Part shown: positions 1 to 9,117 of the stretch, piece by piece | Numbering within the stretch: the stretch's first letter is position 1 | Layout: each line of letters begins with the position of its first letter | Source of the DNA: Mesorhizobium sp. M2D.F.Ca.ET.226.01.1.1 | Lineage (GTDB): Bacteria > Pseudomonadota > Alphaproteobacteria > Rhizobiales > Rhizobiaceae | Assembly (NCBI RefSeq): GCF_004022705.2 | Contig: NZ_RZOY02000006.1 | Span: 30,846-94,845 of the forward strand | Length of the DNA stretch: 64,000 bases | Reading direction: 5' to 3' | Position numbers and translations under genes: made by a program | The notes under the pieces: model-generated | The model's database searches: none | The model's input: the letters and a program-made list of their open reading frames with translations, nothing else | Told to the model about the DNA's origin: nothing

Positions 1-1
1 G

Positions 2-2164
2 ACCGGCGAGCTGCGGCTGGAGCGCCCGACGGTGGAACGCGAGATCGCCTGGGGCCTGCATTTCTTCCGCGAAGTCATCTTCGAGGCGACGCCGCAGCTC
101 TATGGCAAGCTTCAGGGCGCCTTCGAGCGCCACTATCCAGGCGAGCCGATCAAGATTCCCTCCTTCATGCGCTACGCCTCGTGGATCGGCGGCGACCGCG
201 ACGGCAATCCGAATGTGACGGCCGAGGTCACCGCCCATGCCATGGCCGAATACCGCGACACCGCCATAGGCTGGTATCTGACGCAGGTGCAGCGGCTGGT
301 GTCGGTGCTCAGCGCCAGCTCGAACGTCATCGAGCTGCCGGCCAGCTTCAAGCCGGTGCTGCAAACCGCGCTTAATAAGAGCGGCGATGCGCGAGAGATC
401 GCCGCCCGCAACCCTGACGAACCGCTCCGCCAGTTCGCTTCGGCCCTGCTTGCACGGCTGGTCGCCACGCGCGACGGCGGCAAGGCGGCATACCTGTCAG
501 CGGAGGCGTTTCGCGCCGATCTGAGCGCGCTGTCTTCGGTCCTCGAAGCGATTGGCGGGCGCGCGGTGGCCAGGCGTTTCGTCCAGCCACTGCTTTGGCA
601 GGTCGGAAGTTTTGGTTTCCGCACTGTTTCGCTCGACATCCGGCAGAACTCCACGGTCGTCAACCGGGTGCTGGCCGAGCTGTTTGCGCTGACGGATCCC
701 GCCGATCCGGTCGCCCCCGGCACACCGCAATGGTCGGCGCGCATTCGCGCAGCCCTCAGCCAGGGCGAGCGGCTGGAGATCGACGAAGCGCGGCTCTCGC
801 CGGAGGCAGCCGAACTGCTTTCGACATTCTCGGTTGTTGCCAGGCAAATCTCGGGCTCTGATCCCGACGCGGTCGGCTCCTTCGTGCTCAGCATGACCCG
901 TTCGGCCGACGATCTGCTCGCGGTCTATCTGCTCGCGCAATATTGCGGGCTGTCGACCGCGCCCGGCGGTGGCGGCACGATCAGGCTGCGGATCGTGCCG
1001 TTGTTCGAGACCATCGCCGACCTGCAGGCCGCGCCCGCCATTCTGAACGGACTGCTCGGCGTTTCGCTGGTGCGTCGCACAGTGCGCGATTTCGGCGCGC
1101 GCCAGGAAATCATGCTTGGCTATTCGGATTCCAACAAGGATGGCGGCTTCCTCGCCTCCAATTGGGAACTGGCAAAAGCGCAAAAGCGCCTCGCCGCCAT
1201 CGGCCGCAAACACAACACCAGGATCAGCTTCTTCCACGGCCGCGGCGGCTCCGTCAGCCGTGGCGGCGCGCCGACCGGCCGCGCGATCGCGGCGCAGCCG
1301 CTGGGCACCGTCGCCGGGTCCATGCGGGTGACCGAGCAGGGCGAGGTCGTGTCGTCGAAATTCGCCAATCGCGGCACCGGCCTCAACCAGCTCGAGGTTC
1401 TCGCCGCCGCTGTGCTGGCGCATGGCGCCCGATCACCGCGCGATGCCGGGGTGAAGGAATCGCCGGAGTTCGACGAAGCGCTGGAAGCGCTGGCGGGAAT
1501 GTCGCAGGCATCTTATGCCGGATTGATGGCCGAGCCGGGCTTCCTCGATTATTTCAACCAGGCGAGCCCGGTCGCCGAACTGGCGCTCTTGAAAATGGGC
1601 TCGCGCCCGGATCGCCGTTTCGGCGCCAGCGGCATTGCCGACCTGCGCGCCATTCCATGGGTGTTCGCCTGGAGCCAGAACCGTCACCTGCTGACCGGCT
1701 GGTATGGCATCGGCAGCGCGCTCAGCGCCTTCGTCACGGTGCGCGGCGAGGCTGGGCGCGAGCTTTTGGCTCGCATGTTCGAGCATTCGCGCTTCTTCCG
1801 CCTGATCGTCGATGAGGCCGAAAAGACGCTCTACCAGTCCGACATGGAGATAGCGCGGCTCTATGCCGGCCTGGTGTCCGACAGCGACGCAGCGGCCCGA
1901 ATCTACGCCCGCATCGCCGCCGAATACGAACTGACGCGACGCCTGATCGGCGACCTCACGGGAGGCGACCTTTCCGCGCGCTTTCCGATGTTCAAGCGGC
2001 GTTTCGACAACCTGCGCCGGCAGATGGACGACATTCATTGTTTGCAGGTCGATTTGTTGCGCGAGGTCCGGGCAAGCACCGGGACAGTGGATCGGAGGCG
2101 GGCGACCGACGCCTTGCTCGTCTCGATCAACTGCATCTCAGCCGGCCTTGGGTGGACGGGCTAG
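2..2164 (+). CDS. ppc: Phosphoenolpyruvate carboxylase, 5'-truncated by window edge
   Basis: This is the C-terminal majority (about 720 residues) of PEP carboxylase, which carboxylates phosphoenolpyruvate with bicarbonate to oxaloacetate and replenishes the TCA cycle. The frame is open from base 2, so the true start lies upstream; the GTG at 32 is internal. Family signatures are visible: SWIGGDRDGNPNVT near the left end, GYSDSNKDGG, the catalytic HGRGGSVSRGG loop, and a C-terminus ending SAGLGWTG, the position of the conserved C-terminal inhibitor/active-site tail. No frameshift is seen. A hairpin with a short T-rich tail follows the stop and may terminate the transcript. Confidence 0.97.
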   Translation, partial: TGELRLERPTVEREIAWGLHFFREVIFEATPQLYGKLQGAFERHYPGEPIKIPSFMRYASWIGGDRDGNPNVTAEVTAHAMAEYRDTAIGWYLTQVQRLVSVLSASSNVIELPASFKPVLQTALNKSGDAREIAARNPDEPLRQFASALLARLVATRDGGKAAYLSAEAFRADLSALSSVLEAIGGRAVARRFVQPLLWQVGSFGFRTVSLDIRQNSTVVNRVLAELFALTDPADPVAPGTPQWSARIRAALSQGERLEIDEARLSPEAAELLSTFSVVARQISGSDPDAVGSFVLSMTRSADDLLAVYLLAQYCGLSTAPGGGGTIRLRIVPLFETIADLQAAPAILNGLLGVSLVRRTVRDFGARQEIMLGYSDSNKDGGFLASNWELAKAQKRLAAIGRKHNTRISFFHGRGGSVSRGGAPTGRAIAAQPLGTVAGSMRVTEQGEVVSSKFANRGTGLNQLEVLAAAVLAHGARSPRDAGVKESPEFDEALEALAGMSQASYAGLMAEPGFLDYFNQASPVAELALLKMGSRPDRRFGASGIADLRAIPWVFAWSQNRHLLTGWYGIGSALSAFVTVRGEAGRELLARMFEHSRFFRLIVDEAEKTLYQSDMEIARLYAGLVSDSDAAARIYARIAAEYELTRRLIGDLTGGDLSARFPMFKRRFDNLRRQMDDIHCLQVDLLREVRASTGTVDRRRATDALLVSINCISAGLGWTG

Positions 2165-2207
2165 GGTTCGGCCCTCATGCTCAGTAACCGACTGGAAAAC
2201 TCAAAGC

Positions 2208-2246
2208 AGCGGCGCGGTCCTCAGTACTTGGCGCCGCTTCTGTTTT
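2208..2246 (+). terminator. Probable rho-independent terminator of ppc
   Basis: AGCGGCGC (2208-2215) and GCGCCGCT (2231-2238) form a perfect 8-bp GC-rich stem with a 15-base loop, followed by TCTGTTTT. It begins about 45 bases after the ppc stop. The long loop and interrupted T-run make it moderate rather than certain. Confidence 0.5.
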
Positions 2247-2321
2247 GGCCCGCGGAATGGAGACGACGCGCCCACCGTCCGTCGGCTTGCGAGGTCATCC
2301 AAGTAACATCTCTGGGGAGAA

Positions 2322-2406
2322 TGGTGCGGTCGAGAAGACTCGAACTTCCACGGGTTGCCCCACAGCGACCTCAACGCTGCGCGTCTACCAATTCCGCCAC
2401 GACCGC
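2322..2406 (-). tRNA. tRNA-Leu (anticodon GAG)
   Basis: The minus strand reads a complete 85-nt class II tRNA with encoded CCA. The acceptor stem is GCGGTCG paired with CGACCGC, followed by discriminator A. The anticodon arm is CAGCG-TTGAGGT-CGCTG, which gives anticodon GAG and decodes CUC/CUU leucine codons. A long variable arm and the T-arm core GTTCGAGTC are present. It lies alone between ppc and lipB, antisense to both. Confidence 0.96.
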
Positions 2407-2575
2407 ACGTGGTAGGAGCCGGAACCGTCCGGCCCGGGGCCTGTAGCAAATCGTTTCCGGCGAAACAAGTGCGCTGTGCGGAATATTCGTCGCTCATTTG
2501 CACAACCCTCTACGGGCCGGCGGCGCATTGCCGGAACTGGACGTCTCGGCAGATTGCCGCCATATAAGCGCAGAC

Positions 2576-2620
2576 GCATGCCGCCCAAAGGTGAAACGCG
2601 ATTTTGGGATCGCGGCATGC
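2576..2620 (+). promoter_or_regulatory. Extended hairpin in the lipB leader
   Basis: GCATGCCGC (2576-2584) and GCGGCATGC (2612-2620) are a perfect 9-bp inverted repeat. Just inside it, CCCAAA and TTTGGG continue the stem after a small bulge. The structure ends 22 bases before the lipB start codon. There is no T-run, so it is not an obvious terminator; it could be a leader structure or a protein-binding dyad. Confidence 0.4.
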
Positions 2621-2642
2621 ATAGCCGATAAACGAACAATCC

Positions 2643-3386
2643 ATGACAGAACGCAGCCAGATCGCCACGTCGTTCCTGCCCCTCCCCGGTTCGGCGCCGG
2701 TGGAATGGGTGATCGAACCCGGCCTCACCGCCTATCCGGAGGCGCTGGCCTTTATGGAGGCGCGCGCCGAGGCGATCCGCAGCGGCGCGGCAGGCGAGAT
2801 GGTCTGGCTGGTTGAGCACCCGCCGCTTTACACCGCCGGCACCAGCGCCCGCAGCGAGGATTTGATCGATCCGGACCGTTTCCCGGTCTTCGCCGCCGGG
2901 CGCGGCGGCGAATACACCTATCACGGTCCGGGACAGCGTGTGGCCTATGTGATGCTCGACCTGAAGCGGCGGCGCGAGGATGTGCGCGCCTTCGTCGCGG
3001 CGCTGGAGCAATGGATCATCGGCACGCTCGCCGCCTTCAATGTGCGCGGCGAGCGCCGCGAGGACCGAGTCGGTGTCTGGGTGGTGCGGCCGGATCGCCC
3101 TGCCCTGCCGGACGGCACGCCGGCCGAGGACAAGATCGCGGCAATCGGCATCCGGTTGCGGCGCTGGGTGAGCTTCCACGGCATCGCCATCAATGTCGAG
3201 CCGGATCTCGGCCATTTCGGCGGCATCGTGCCTTGCGGCGTCTCGGACCACGGCGTGACCAGCCTGGTCGACCTTGGCCTGCCAGTCACCATGGCCGACC
3301 TCGATCTGGCGCTGAAATCCGCTTTCCAGGATGTGTTTGGCCCCGCAGCGGTGCCTGCCGCCGAAATGTCCCGAAAGGCAGGCTGA
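2643..3386 (+). CDS. lipB: Octanoyl-[acyl-carrier-protein]:protein N-octanoyltransferase
   Basis: LipB moves an octanoyl group from acyl carrier protein to lipoyl domains of 2-oxoacid dehydrogenases and GcvH, the first step of endogenous lipoylation. At 247 residues it has normal length. Seen directly: [12 protein letters not shown] around residues 87-98, the catalytic Lys164 in [18 protein letters not shown], and the acyl-thioester cysteine Cys198 in [12 protein letters not shown]. The next gene converges on it with a 3-bp gap. A strong hairpin lies in its leader. Start ATG 2643 is the only good initiation codon before the conserved domain. Confidence 0.96.
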   Translation: MTERSQIATSFLPLPGSAPVEWVIEPGLTAYPEALAFMEARAEAIRSGAAGEMVWLVEHPPLYTAGTSARSEDLIDPDRFPVFAAGRGGEYTYHGPGQRVAYVMLDLKRRREDVRAFVAALEQWIIGTLAAFNVRGERREDRVGVWVVRPDRPALPDGTPAEDKIAAIGIRLRRWVSFHGIAINVEPDLGHFGGIVPCGVSDHGVTSLVDLGLPVTMADLDLALKSAFQDVFGPAAVPAAEMSRKAG

Positions 3387-3389
3387 TCG

Positions 3390-4640
3390 CTACATCAGCT
3401 GTGCGGATGCCCAGAGCATGCCATAGCCGTGGATGGCAAACACCGCCAGCAGCGCGCCGGCCATGGCCAGCCGGTCGAAGGGCTGGATCGGCTTCAGCTC
3501 GTGGCGTGGCTTGACGCCGCTGCCCATGGTGATCAGGCTCAGGATCGAGAACACCGCGCCCGTAATCAGCAGGAAGCTCGGCGAGAAACCGGCCTGCCAG
3601 CCTAGCGCCAGAAGCGCCGACAGCAGGAAGAAGGACGCCAGCGCCAGCGCGACCGGCCCGGGGCAGATCTGGCGCAGCACCTGGCCGCCGTCGAATTTCC
3701 ACACCGGCACGAGGTTGGCGATGTTGAACAGCGACGCGCAGCCGGCAAGCGTGGCCAGCATCACCGCGGCCAGCCGGTGCCCCTCGCTGTCGGCAAAGCC
3801 GCTGGCGGCGATCAGCACCGGCACCAGGAAGGCGGAGAAGCCCGCGCCCATCAGCGCCACAAAGGCAACCTCGAAGCGGCTGTCATAGGGCCTGCCGCCG
3901 ATGGCGATGCCGCCTAGCAGCGGAATGAAGATCATCCGCGCCCGGCGATGCCCCGTCAGCCGGAAGGCCACCATGTGGCCGAGCTCGTGCAGGGCGACCA
4001 CCGAGGTCAGGATCGCGGCCAGCGCCAGGCCGCCGAGGTTGAGGCCGAAGAAGGGCCACAGGATTAAGGCCGAGAGCACGGCAAAGCCGATCTGGCTGAG
4101 CGGATGCTCGAACCAGCCGCCTTTGCGATAGGTGCCGGTCGCCGCCCAGACGTCGAGCTTGCGCAGTTCGCGGCGCATGGCGAAGAAACGAAAGATCAGG
4201 AAGGCGACGCCGCGATAGCGGTCGGTCTGCGTAAGCGTGACTCGCGTCGCATCGCCCTCAGGGACGAGTTCGGCGGTCTCGCGATAATTCGCCCAGAACG
4301 ACGGATCGAGCGCCGTATCCTCAACGACCCGCATCGAAAAGCGGCTGCCGTCCACGACATGCTCGAAGCGCGCCTTGCGTTCGATCGGCCGACCGTCCCG
4401 GCCCTCCCAGGACAGTTTGATCAGCGCCGTCCCCTCACTATCCAGCGGCTCGGCCGAGAGGATTTCGCCGGACCATCCGGCATCGCTGCCGAACGGCCAG
4501 AGCGCCTGCCAGAGGCGATCGCGGTCGGCCTTGATCACGCGGCCGACCGTCACCGTGCGCAATCCGAGCGGCACGGTCATCAAAAGAAAGATCAGTCCGA
4601 GATTGCCGGCCACAAGGGTGACCGTGACGATGACCGACAC
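3390..4640 (-). CDS. SRPBCC-domain / site-2 (M50) membrane metalloprotease fusion
   Basis: The 416-residue protein begins with a transmembrane segment (about 5-25). Residues about 33-150 resemble an SRPBCC (START-like) lipid/ligand-binding fold. A multi-pass membrane half follows. The membrane part carries the zinc protease motif HELGH at 218-222 and the second M50 motif NIANLVPVWKFDGG at about 306-319, with Asp317 as third ligand. Intramembrane metalloproteases of this family cut membrane-anchored substrates. The start is GTG 4640. The fold of the N-terminal part is my inference from sequence character; the protease call rests on visible metal ligands. It is monocistronic and convergent with lipB. 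The substrate is unknown. Confidence 0.8.
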   Translation of the reverse strand: MSVIVTVTLVAGNLGLIFLLMTVPLGLRTVTVGRVIKADRDRLWQALWPFGSDAGWSGEILSAEPLDSEGTALIKLSWEGRDGRPIERKARFEHVVDGSRFSMRVVEDTALDPSFWANYRETAELVPEGDATRVTLTQTDRYRGVAFLIFRFFAMRRELRKLDVWAATGTYRKGGWFEHPLSQIGFAVLSALILWPFFGLNLGGLALAAILTSVVALHELGHMVAFRLTGHRRARMIFIPLLGGIAIGGRPYDSRFEVAFVALMGAGFSAFLVPVLIAASGFADSEGHRLAAVMLATLAGCASLFNIANLVPVWKFDGGQVLRQICPGPVALALASFFLLSALLALGWQAGFSPSFLLITGAVFSILSLITMGSGVKPRHELKPIQPFDRLAMAGALLAVFAIHGYGMLWASAQLM

Positions 4641-4756
4641 TGCCTTCGCTCCCTGTCTTGAAGGAGCAGCCTAGCGGCGGCGCGGCCAAGAAAGACTTAA
4701 CAAAAATGCGCGGGCTCTTGTCCGTTCCTGGGCGGCCCCTTCCTCGCCCCAACAAA

Positions 4757-4807
4757 GGGCGGGCACTTTTGCCCGTCCCGACTAACAGGGCGGGCCATTG
4801 CCCGTCC
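4757..4807. repeat. Two tandem GGGCGGGC hairpins
   Basis: Two similar short palindromic units stand side by side. Unit 1 (4757-4778) is GGGCGGGCACTTTTGCCCGT plus CC. Unit 2 (4788-4807) is GGGCGGGCCATTGCCCGTCC. Each can fold through GGGC/GCCC pairing. They lie between the M50 gene and the small membrane ORF; their function is unknown and they may act as weak terminators. Confidence 0.45.
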
Positions 4808-4829
4808 GGTGGCGGCGATAGCTGCATTA

Positions 4830-4916
4830 TCACATGGCGCCGATCCAGATCGCCATGGAAACGAGAAAAGTGCTCATGCAAACCAGCGAGACGACATCCT
4901 GAACCAGATCAGACAT
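4830..4916 (-). CDS. Putative 28-residue membrane peptide
   Basis: ATG 4916 opens a 28-codon frame beginning MSDLVQDVVSLVCMSTFLV and ending MAIWIGAM. A GGAGAG Shine-Dalgarno-like sequence lies about 4-9 bases upstream. The sequence is one hydrophobic helix with an acidic N-terminus, typical of very small inner-membrane peptides that automatic gene calling misses. There are no recognisable motifs and the function is unknown. It is supported only by its ribosome binding site and hydrophobic pattern. Confidence 0.5.
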   Translation of the reverse strand: MSDLVQDVVSLVCMSTFLVSMAIWIGAM

Positions 4917-5103
4917 AACTCTCTCCGTTGTTGGTATGTTCGTAATTTGTTCTAATTTTGTTCGAATGTCAACGACTGTCGGCGCCCAGTGGCAGGGAGA
5001 GAATTTTGCACAGTAAATGAAGGGTTAATCGCTCGCCGGCAGCTGAAACGAAGGCGCGGCGCGACAGGAGGCCCTGAATGGCTGGCCGCAAAATCAAACG
5101 CTA

Positions 5104-5150
5104 GAGCAATTCCAGTGTGAGCGGTTTTCCGCCCGAATTGCGTAAAAACA
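5104..5150 (+). repeat. Dispersed GCAATTCC...GAATTGC palindromic repeat, copy 1
   Basis: GAGCAATTCC at the left and CGAATTGCGTAAAAACA at the right enclose CGGTTTTCCG-like sequence. The outer arms are inverted repeats. Two related copies in the same orientation occur at 11931-11985 and 63682-63729, all in non-coding gaps. Confidence 0.75.
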
Positions 5151-5262
5151 AGGAGATAGTGCGTTTCGCCGTTTCCGTGAAACGGTGAAGCGCACTACCG
5201 GCTGCCAAGGGCCGCGCGCAGAAGGCTGATGATAGCCGTGGCCTTCATAGCGGGGCGCCGAA

Positions 5263-5414
5263 CTACGAGTGCGGGCAGCCACATGTTTCCCGATTGAAGC
5301 CCTGGACGCACCGGTACGAGCCGCCGTGCGGACAACCGAAAAGCAGGGGGTAAACCGTCGACACGGGATCGCCAGGAACAGCAACGCCACAATCCCGAGA
5401 ATGACCTTTTTCAC
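5263..5414 (-). pseudogene. Probable frameshifted small secreted Cys-rich protein gene
   Basis: GTG 5414 begins a typical signal-peptide core, VKKVILGIVALLFLAIP. In a different frame the same stretch ends with a compact Cys/Gly-rich tail, GCPHGGSYRCVQGFNRETC, then GCPHS and TAG (5263-5265). A one-base shift between about 5355 and 5365 would join the two into one plausible small exported protein. As it stands the signal-peptide frame runs on through non-homologous sequence. Either the gene is broken by an indel or there is an assembly error. Recognition of the two halves is by pattern only. Confidence 0.4.
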
Positions 5415-5540
5415 GGCGGCCTCCGACCGGCGAGAGGTCGCATCATCACTTCGGTGACCTGTGACGATGCTTCGGCCCACCGCCGTGACAGCATTGCTAT
5501 CCGGTACCTGGCTGCATTCGGATAGATTGGCGGCCTGGCC

Positions 5541-6224
5541 TCAGAGAGGCACGACCTTGCCTTCGGCCAGCGTCACCCGCCGGTCCATGCGACCGGCGAG
5601 CTCGTGGTTGTGGGTGGCGATCAGCGCCGCCAGGCCCGACTGCCTGACCAGCGCCTCCAACGCATCGAACACATAAGACGCCGTCGTCGGATCGAGATTG
5701 CCGGTGGGCTCGTCGGCCAGAAGCACCAGCGGCGCATTGGCGACCGCGCGGGCAATGGCAACACGCTGCTGCTCGCCGCCCGAAAGCTCGGCCGGCCGGT
5801 GCTGCGCGCGCTTGCCGATCTGCATGTAGTCGAGCAGCTGTGCCGCCCGCTCCGAGGCCTCCTTGCGGGAAAGCCCCTTGATCAGCTGCGGCATCATGAT
5901 GTTTTCGAGCGCCGAGAACTCCGGCAGCAGATGATGGAACTGGTAGACGAAGCCGACGTCGTTGCGGCGGATCGCGGTGCGTTCCTCGTCCGACAGCCGG
6001 CCGCAAGCGCGGCCGGCGAGAATCACGTCGCCGCCGTCGGGCCGCTCGAGCAGGCCGGCCGTGTGCAAAAGGGTCGACTTGCCCGTGCCCGACGGCGCAA
6101 CCAGCGCCACCATCTCACCACGCCGCAGCGAAAAATCGGCGCCGTTCAAAATGGTGAGCTTGCGCGGCCCCTGGACATAGTGCCGCTCGACGCCCTTCAA
6201 CTCGATAATGGCCTCGGCCATCAT
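5541..6224 (-). CDS. lolD: Lipoprotein-releasing ABC transporter ATP-binding protein LolD
   Basis: LolD powers release of outer-membrane lipoproteins from the inner membrane to LolA. This 227-residue ABC ATPase shows Walker [10 protein letters not shown], the Q-loop region [19 protein letters not shown] (typical of the LolD/MacB subfamily), signature [14 protein letters not shown], Walker [14 protein letters not shown] and the switch His in ATHNHE. ATG 6224 overlaps the lolC stop (ATGA), showing translational coupling; a second in-frame ATG at 6221 is possible. It is the last gene of the proS-lolC-lolD block. Confidence 0.95.
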   Translation of the reverse strand: MMAEAIIELKGVERHYVQGPRKLTILNGADFSLRRGEMVALVAPSGTGKSTLLHTAGLLERPDGGDVILAGRACGRLSDEERTAIRRNDVGFVYQFHHLLPEFSALENIMMPQLIKGLSRKEASERAAQLLDYMQIGKRAQHRPAELSGGEQQRVAIARAVANAPLVLLADEPTGNLDPTTASYVFDALEALVRQSGLAALIATHNHELAGRMDRRVTLAEGKVVPL

Positions 6225-7507
6225 TCGTACCTCAAGGCTTCGACGGGATCGAGCCGGGCGGCCCGCCAGGCCGGGAACACCGTCGCCAGGAACGACAGGG
6301 CCAGCGCCATGATCACGACATAGGTCGTCTCGCGCGGATCCATCTTGGCCGGCAGCTGGCTGAGGAAGTAGAGCTCAGGGTTGAACAGGATCCGGCCTGT
6401 CATCCAGGAGAAGAACTGGCGGATCGATTCGATGTTGATGCAGATGACGACGCCGAGCAGCACGCCGGCGATCGTGCCGGTGACGCCGATCGCCGCCCCC
6501 GTCATCAGGAAGATGCGCAGGATCGCGCCGCGCGAAGCGCCCATCGTGCGCAGGATGGCGATGTCGTGGCCCTTGTCCTTCACCAACATGATCAGGCCCG
6601 AAATGATGTTGAGCGCCGCCACCAGCACGATCAGCGTCAGGATCATGAACATGACGTTGCGCTCGACCTGAAGCGCCGAGAAGAAGGTCTCGTTGCGCTG
6701 GCGCCAGTCGACGATGTCGATTGGCCGTTGCGCCGCCTGCTCGACCAGCGGCTTCAGCGCGTCGACCTTGTCGGGATTGTCGACATAGATCTCGATGGTC
6801 TGCGCCCGCCCATCCATGTTGAAATAGAGCTGGGCTTCCGAAAACGGCATGTAGACGATGGAACTGTCATATTCCGACATGCCGACCTCGAAGATCGCGG
6901 CGACCTTGTAGCCCTTCATGCGCGGGGTAGTGCCGAGCGGCGTCACGTCGCCATCGGGAGAGATCAGGGTGATGGTGTCGCCAAGCGTGAGGCCGAGATT
7001 CTCGGCCATGCGCTTGCCGATCGCCACGCCCTCGCCGGCGTCGAAACCGTCTAGCGTGCCCTGTTTGACGTTGCTGGCGACAATCGAAATCTTGCTGAGG
7101 TCCTCGCCGCGGATGCCGCGCACCAAGGCGCCGGTACCGCCGCCGACATTGCCCTGTGCCAGCACCTGCCCGTCGATCAGCGGGATCGCATATTTGACGC
7201 CCGCGACGCCGTTGATGCGGCTGGCCACCTGGGCGTAGTCCTCAAGCGGCGAATCGAGCGGCTGCACGATGAGATGGCCGTTGACGCCGAGGATGCGGGT
7301 CAGCAGCTCGGCGCGAAATCCGTTCATCACCGCCATGACGACGATCAGGGTCGCGACGCCGAGCATGATACCGAGGAAGGAAATCGAAGCGATGACGGAG
7401 ATCACCGTCTCCTTGCGGCGCGAGCGCAGGTAGCGCCACGCCACCATGCGCTCGAAGCCCGAGAAAGCGCCCGCGCCTGATCTGGCCGCTGTCGCCGCCT
7501 CGCTCAT
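6221..7507 (-). CDS. lolC: Lipoprotein-releasing ABC transporter permease (LolC/E family)
   Basis: This 428-residue inner-membrane permease partners LolD. An N-terminal transmembrane helix ([20 protein letters not shown]) precedes a large periplasmic MacB-like domain. Three C-terminal helices follow, and the protein ends [14 protein letters not shown], the hallmark tail of FtsX/LolCE permeases. A longer frame exists upstream, but ATG 7507 is chosen because it overlaps the proS stop by four bases (ATGA) and is followed directly by the family N-terminus [15 protein letters not shown]. Only one lolC/E gene is present, as is usual in alphaproteobacteria, where one permease probably serves as a homodimer. 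Confidence 0.94.
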   Translation of the reverse strand: MSEAATAARSGAGAFSGFERMVAWRYLRSRRKETVISVIASISFLGIMLGVATLIVVMAVMNGFRAELLTRILGVNGHLIVQPLDSPLEDYAQVASRINGVAGVKYAIPLIDGQVLAQGNVGGGTGALVRGIRGEDLSKISIVASNVKQGTLDGFDAGEGVAIGKRMAENLGLTLGDTITLISPDGDVTPLGTTPRMKGYKVAAIFEVGMSEYDSSIVYMPFSEAQLYFNMDGRAQTIEIYVDNPDKVDALKPLVEQAAQRPIDIVDWRQRNETFFSALQVERNVMFMILTLIVLVAALNIISGLIMLVKDKGHDIAILRTMGASRGAILRIFLMTGAAIGVTGTIAGVLLGVVICINIESIRQFFSWMTGRILFNPELYFLSQLPAKMDPRETTYVVIMALALSFLATVFPAWRAARLDPVEALRYE

Positions 7508-8832
7508 GCGGCGATACCCAGACGCTTCTTTGCCTCGGCGATCGGCAGCGTCTCGCGCTCGCCCGACTTGCGGTTCTTGATCTCGACCTCGCCGGCGGCC
7601 ACGCCGCGCGGGCCGACGATCACCTGCCACGGCAGGCCGATCAGGTCGGCGGTGGCGAATTTGCCGCCCGGCCGCTGGTCGGTGTCGTCATAGAGCACGT
7701 CCTTGCCGGCGGCGTTCAGCGCGGCATAAAGCTCGTCGCAGACCCGGTCGCATTCGGTGTCTCCGACCTTCATGTTGATCAAGCCGATGTCGAAAGGCGC
7801 CACGGCTTCCGGCCAGATGATGCCGTTCTCGTCATGGCTCGCCTCGATGATCGCCGCGACCAGCCGTGACGGACCAATGCCATAGGAGCCGCCCGAAGCG
7901 TAATGGTCCTTGCCGTCGGCGCCTGTCACCTTGGCGTTCATCGGCTTCGAATATTTCTCGCCGAAATGGAAGATGTGGCCGACCTCGATACCGCGCGCCG
8001 AGAGCCGGTCGCCTTCGGAAACCTTCTCCCAGGCCGCTTCGTCATGCATTTCATCGGTGGCGGCGTAAGGCGTCGTCCATTTCTTCACGATGTCGCCGAT
8101 CTCGGCATCGTTGGAGAAGTCGGTGCCGGCGCCCGGCACGTCGAGCGCAAGGTAAGCGCGGTCGCAGAACACCTGGCTCTCGCCGGTTTCGGCCAGGATG
8201 ATGAATTCATGGCTGAGGTCGCCGCCGATCGGGCCGGTGTCGGCGCGCATCGGAATGGCCTGCAGGCCCATGCGCGTGAACGTCCTCAGATAGGAGACGA
8301 ACATGCGGTTATAAGCCGCCCTCGCACCCTCGAAATCGAGGTCGAAGGAATAGGCGTCCTTCATCAGGAACTCTCTGCTGCGCATGACGCCGAAACGCGG
8401 ACGCACCTCGTCGCGGAACTTCCACTGGATGTGGTAGAGGTTCAGCGGCAAATCCTTGTAGGATTTCACGTAGGCGCGGAAAATCTCGGTGACCATCTCC
8501 TCATTGGTCGGGCCGTAGAGCATGTCGCGGTCCTGGCGATCCTTGATGCGCAGCATCTCCTTGCCGTAGTCGTTGTAACGGCCGCTTTCGCGCCACAGAT
8601 CCGCCGACTGGATGGTCGGCATCAGGATTTCCAGCGCGCCCGCGCGGTTCTGCTCCTCGCGGATGATCTGGCAGACCTTGTCCAACACTCGCTTGCCCAG
8701 CGGCAGCCACGAAAAGCTGCCCTGCCCCTGCTGGCGGATCATGCCGGCGCGCAGCATCAGCCGGTGCGAGACGATTTCGGCCTCGCGGGGATTTTCTTTG
8801 AGAATGGGCAGGAAATAGCGCGACAAACGCAT
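7504..8832 (-). CDS. proS: Proline--tRNA ligase, short form without editing domain
   Basis: This class II aminoacyl-tRNA synthetase charges tRNA-Pro. At 442 residues it is the compact alphaproteobacterial type; the roughly 180-residue INS editing domain found between motifs 2 and 3 in E. coli ProRS is absent. Visible elements include the N-terminal [14 protein letters not shown], the GPTNEEM motif, the motif 2 region [21 protein letters not shown], and the motif 3 region [16 protein letters not shown]. The anticodon-binding domain ends KRLGIAA. It starts the proS-lolC-lolD block, whose genes overlap by 4 bp each. Confidence 0.96.
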   Translation of the reverse strand: MRLSRYFLPILKENPREAEIVSHRLMLRAGMIRQQGQGSFSWLPLGKRVLDKVCQIIREEQNRAGALEILMPTIQSADLWRESGRYNDYGKEMLRIKDRQDRDMLYGPTNEEMVTEIFRAYVKSYKDLPLNLYHIQWKFRDEVRPRFGVMRSREFLMKDAYSFDLDFEGARAAYNRMFVSYLRTFTRMGLQAIPMRADTGPIGGDLSHEFIILAETGESQVFCDRAYLALDVPGAGTDFSNDAEIGDIVKKWTTPYAATDEMHDEAAWEKVSEGDRLSARGIEVGHIFHFGEKYSKPMNAKVTGADGKDHYASGGSYGIGPSRLVAAIIEASHDENGIIWPEAVAPFDIGLINMKVGDTECDRVCDELYAALNAAGKDVLYDDTDQRPGGKFATADLIGLPWQVIVGPRGVAAGEVEIKNRKSGERETLPIAEAKKRLGIAA

Positions 8833-9083
8833 GGACTGGTCCGTGAATGAAAAATGACGCGCGGGAATCGGCGCGAAAGGGCTGCTTGCCCGGGCTTCAT
8901 AGCCATTTCATGGCCGAATGGGAACCCGAGTGCCCCAAAGTATCGGGCCTACTGCGCCTTGCCAAAAAGGGCGATTTTGACGGCAAAGTGCCGCAAATGG
9001 CTATTTGATCGATTCACAAGCAAGCCCTGCCGCACTATTGTGCAGTGCAGCACGATATTGCCCGTTTCCGGGCAAAATTCTTC
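8833..9083. other. Non-coding stretch upstream of proS
   Basis: This is the proS leader and promoter side (minus strand). Nothing specific is recognised: short open frames here lack coding character, and no clear promoter or repeat was found. The next 185 bases hold the small-RNA candidate. Confidence 0.4.
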
Positions 9084-9112
9084 GTGACATTTTCACCTGC
9101 CTTGGTCTAGTG
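9084..9112 (+). promoter_or_regulatory. Possible sigma-70 promoter for the small-RNA candidate
   Basis: GTGACA (9084-9089) and CTAGTG (9107-9112) are separated by 17 bases. This partly matches the alphaproteobacterial -35 (TTGAC) and -10 (CTATAT) boxes. Transcription would start near 9118, about 150 bases before a perfect terminator. Confidence 0.35.
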
Positions 9113-9117
9113 TGCGC

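Larger units (their letters stand above)
4641..5540. other. Gene-poor interval between the M50 gene and lolD
   Basis: These 900 bases hold only small items, listed separately: tandem GGGC hairpins, a 28-codon membrane-peptide ORF, one copy of the dispersed GCAATTCC/GGAATTGC repeat, and a probable frameshifted small gene. In addition CTATCCG (5497-5503) and CGGATAG (5519-5525) form a 7-bp inverted repeat just past the lolD stop, without a T-run. No other coding sequence is convincing. Confidence 0.6.

Noticed and set aside
497..1423. Minus-strand open frame of 308 codons opposite ppc
   Set aside because: Antisense to catalytic motifs of PEP carboxylase; no family resemblance.
7504..8832. proS truncated by loss of an internal domain
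   Set aside because: The 442-residue form without the editing insert is normal for alphaproteobacteria and all catalytic motifs are present.
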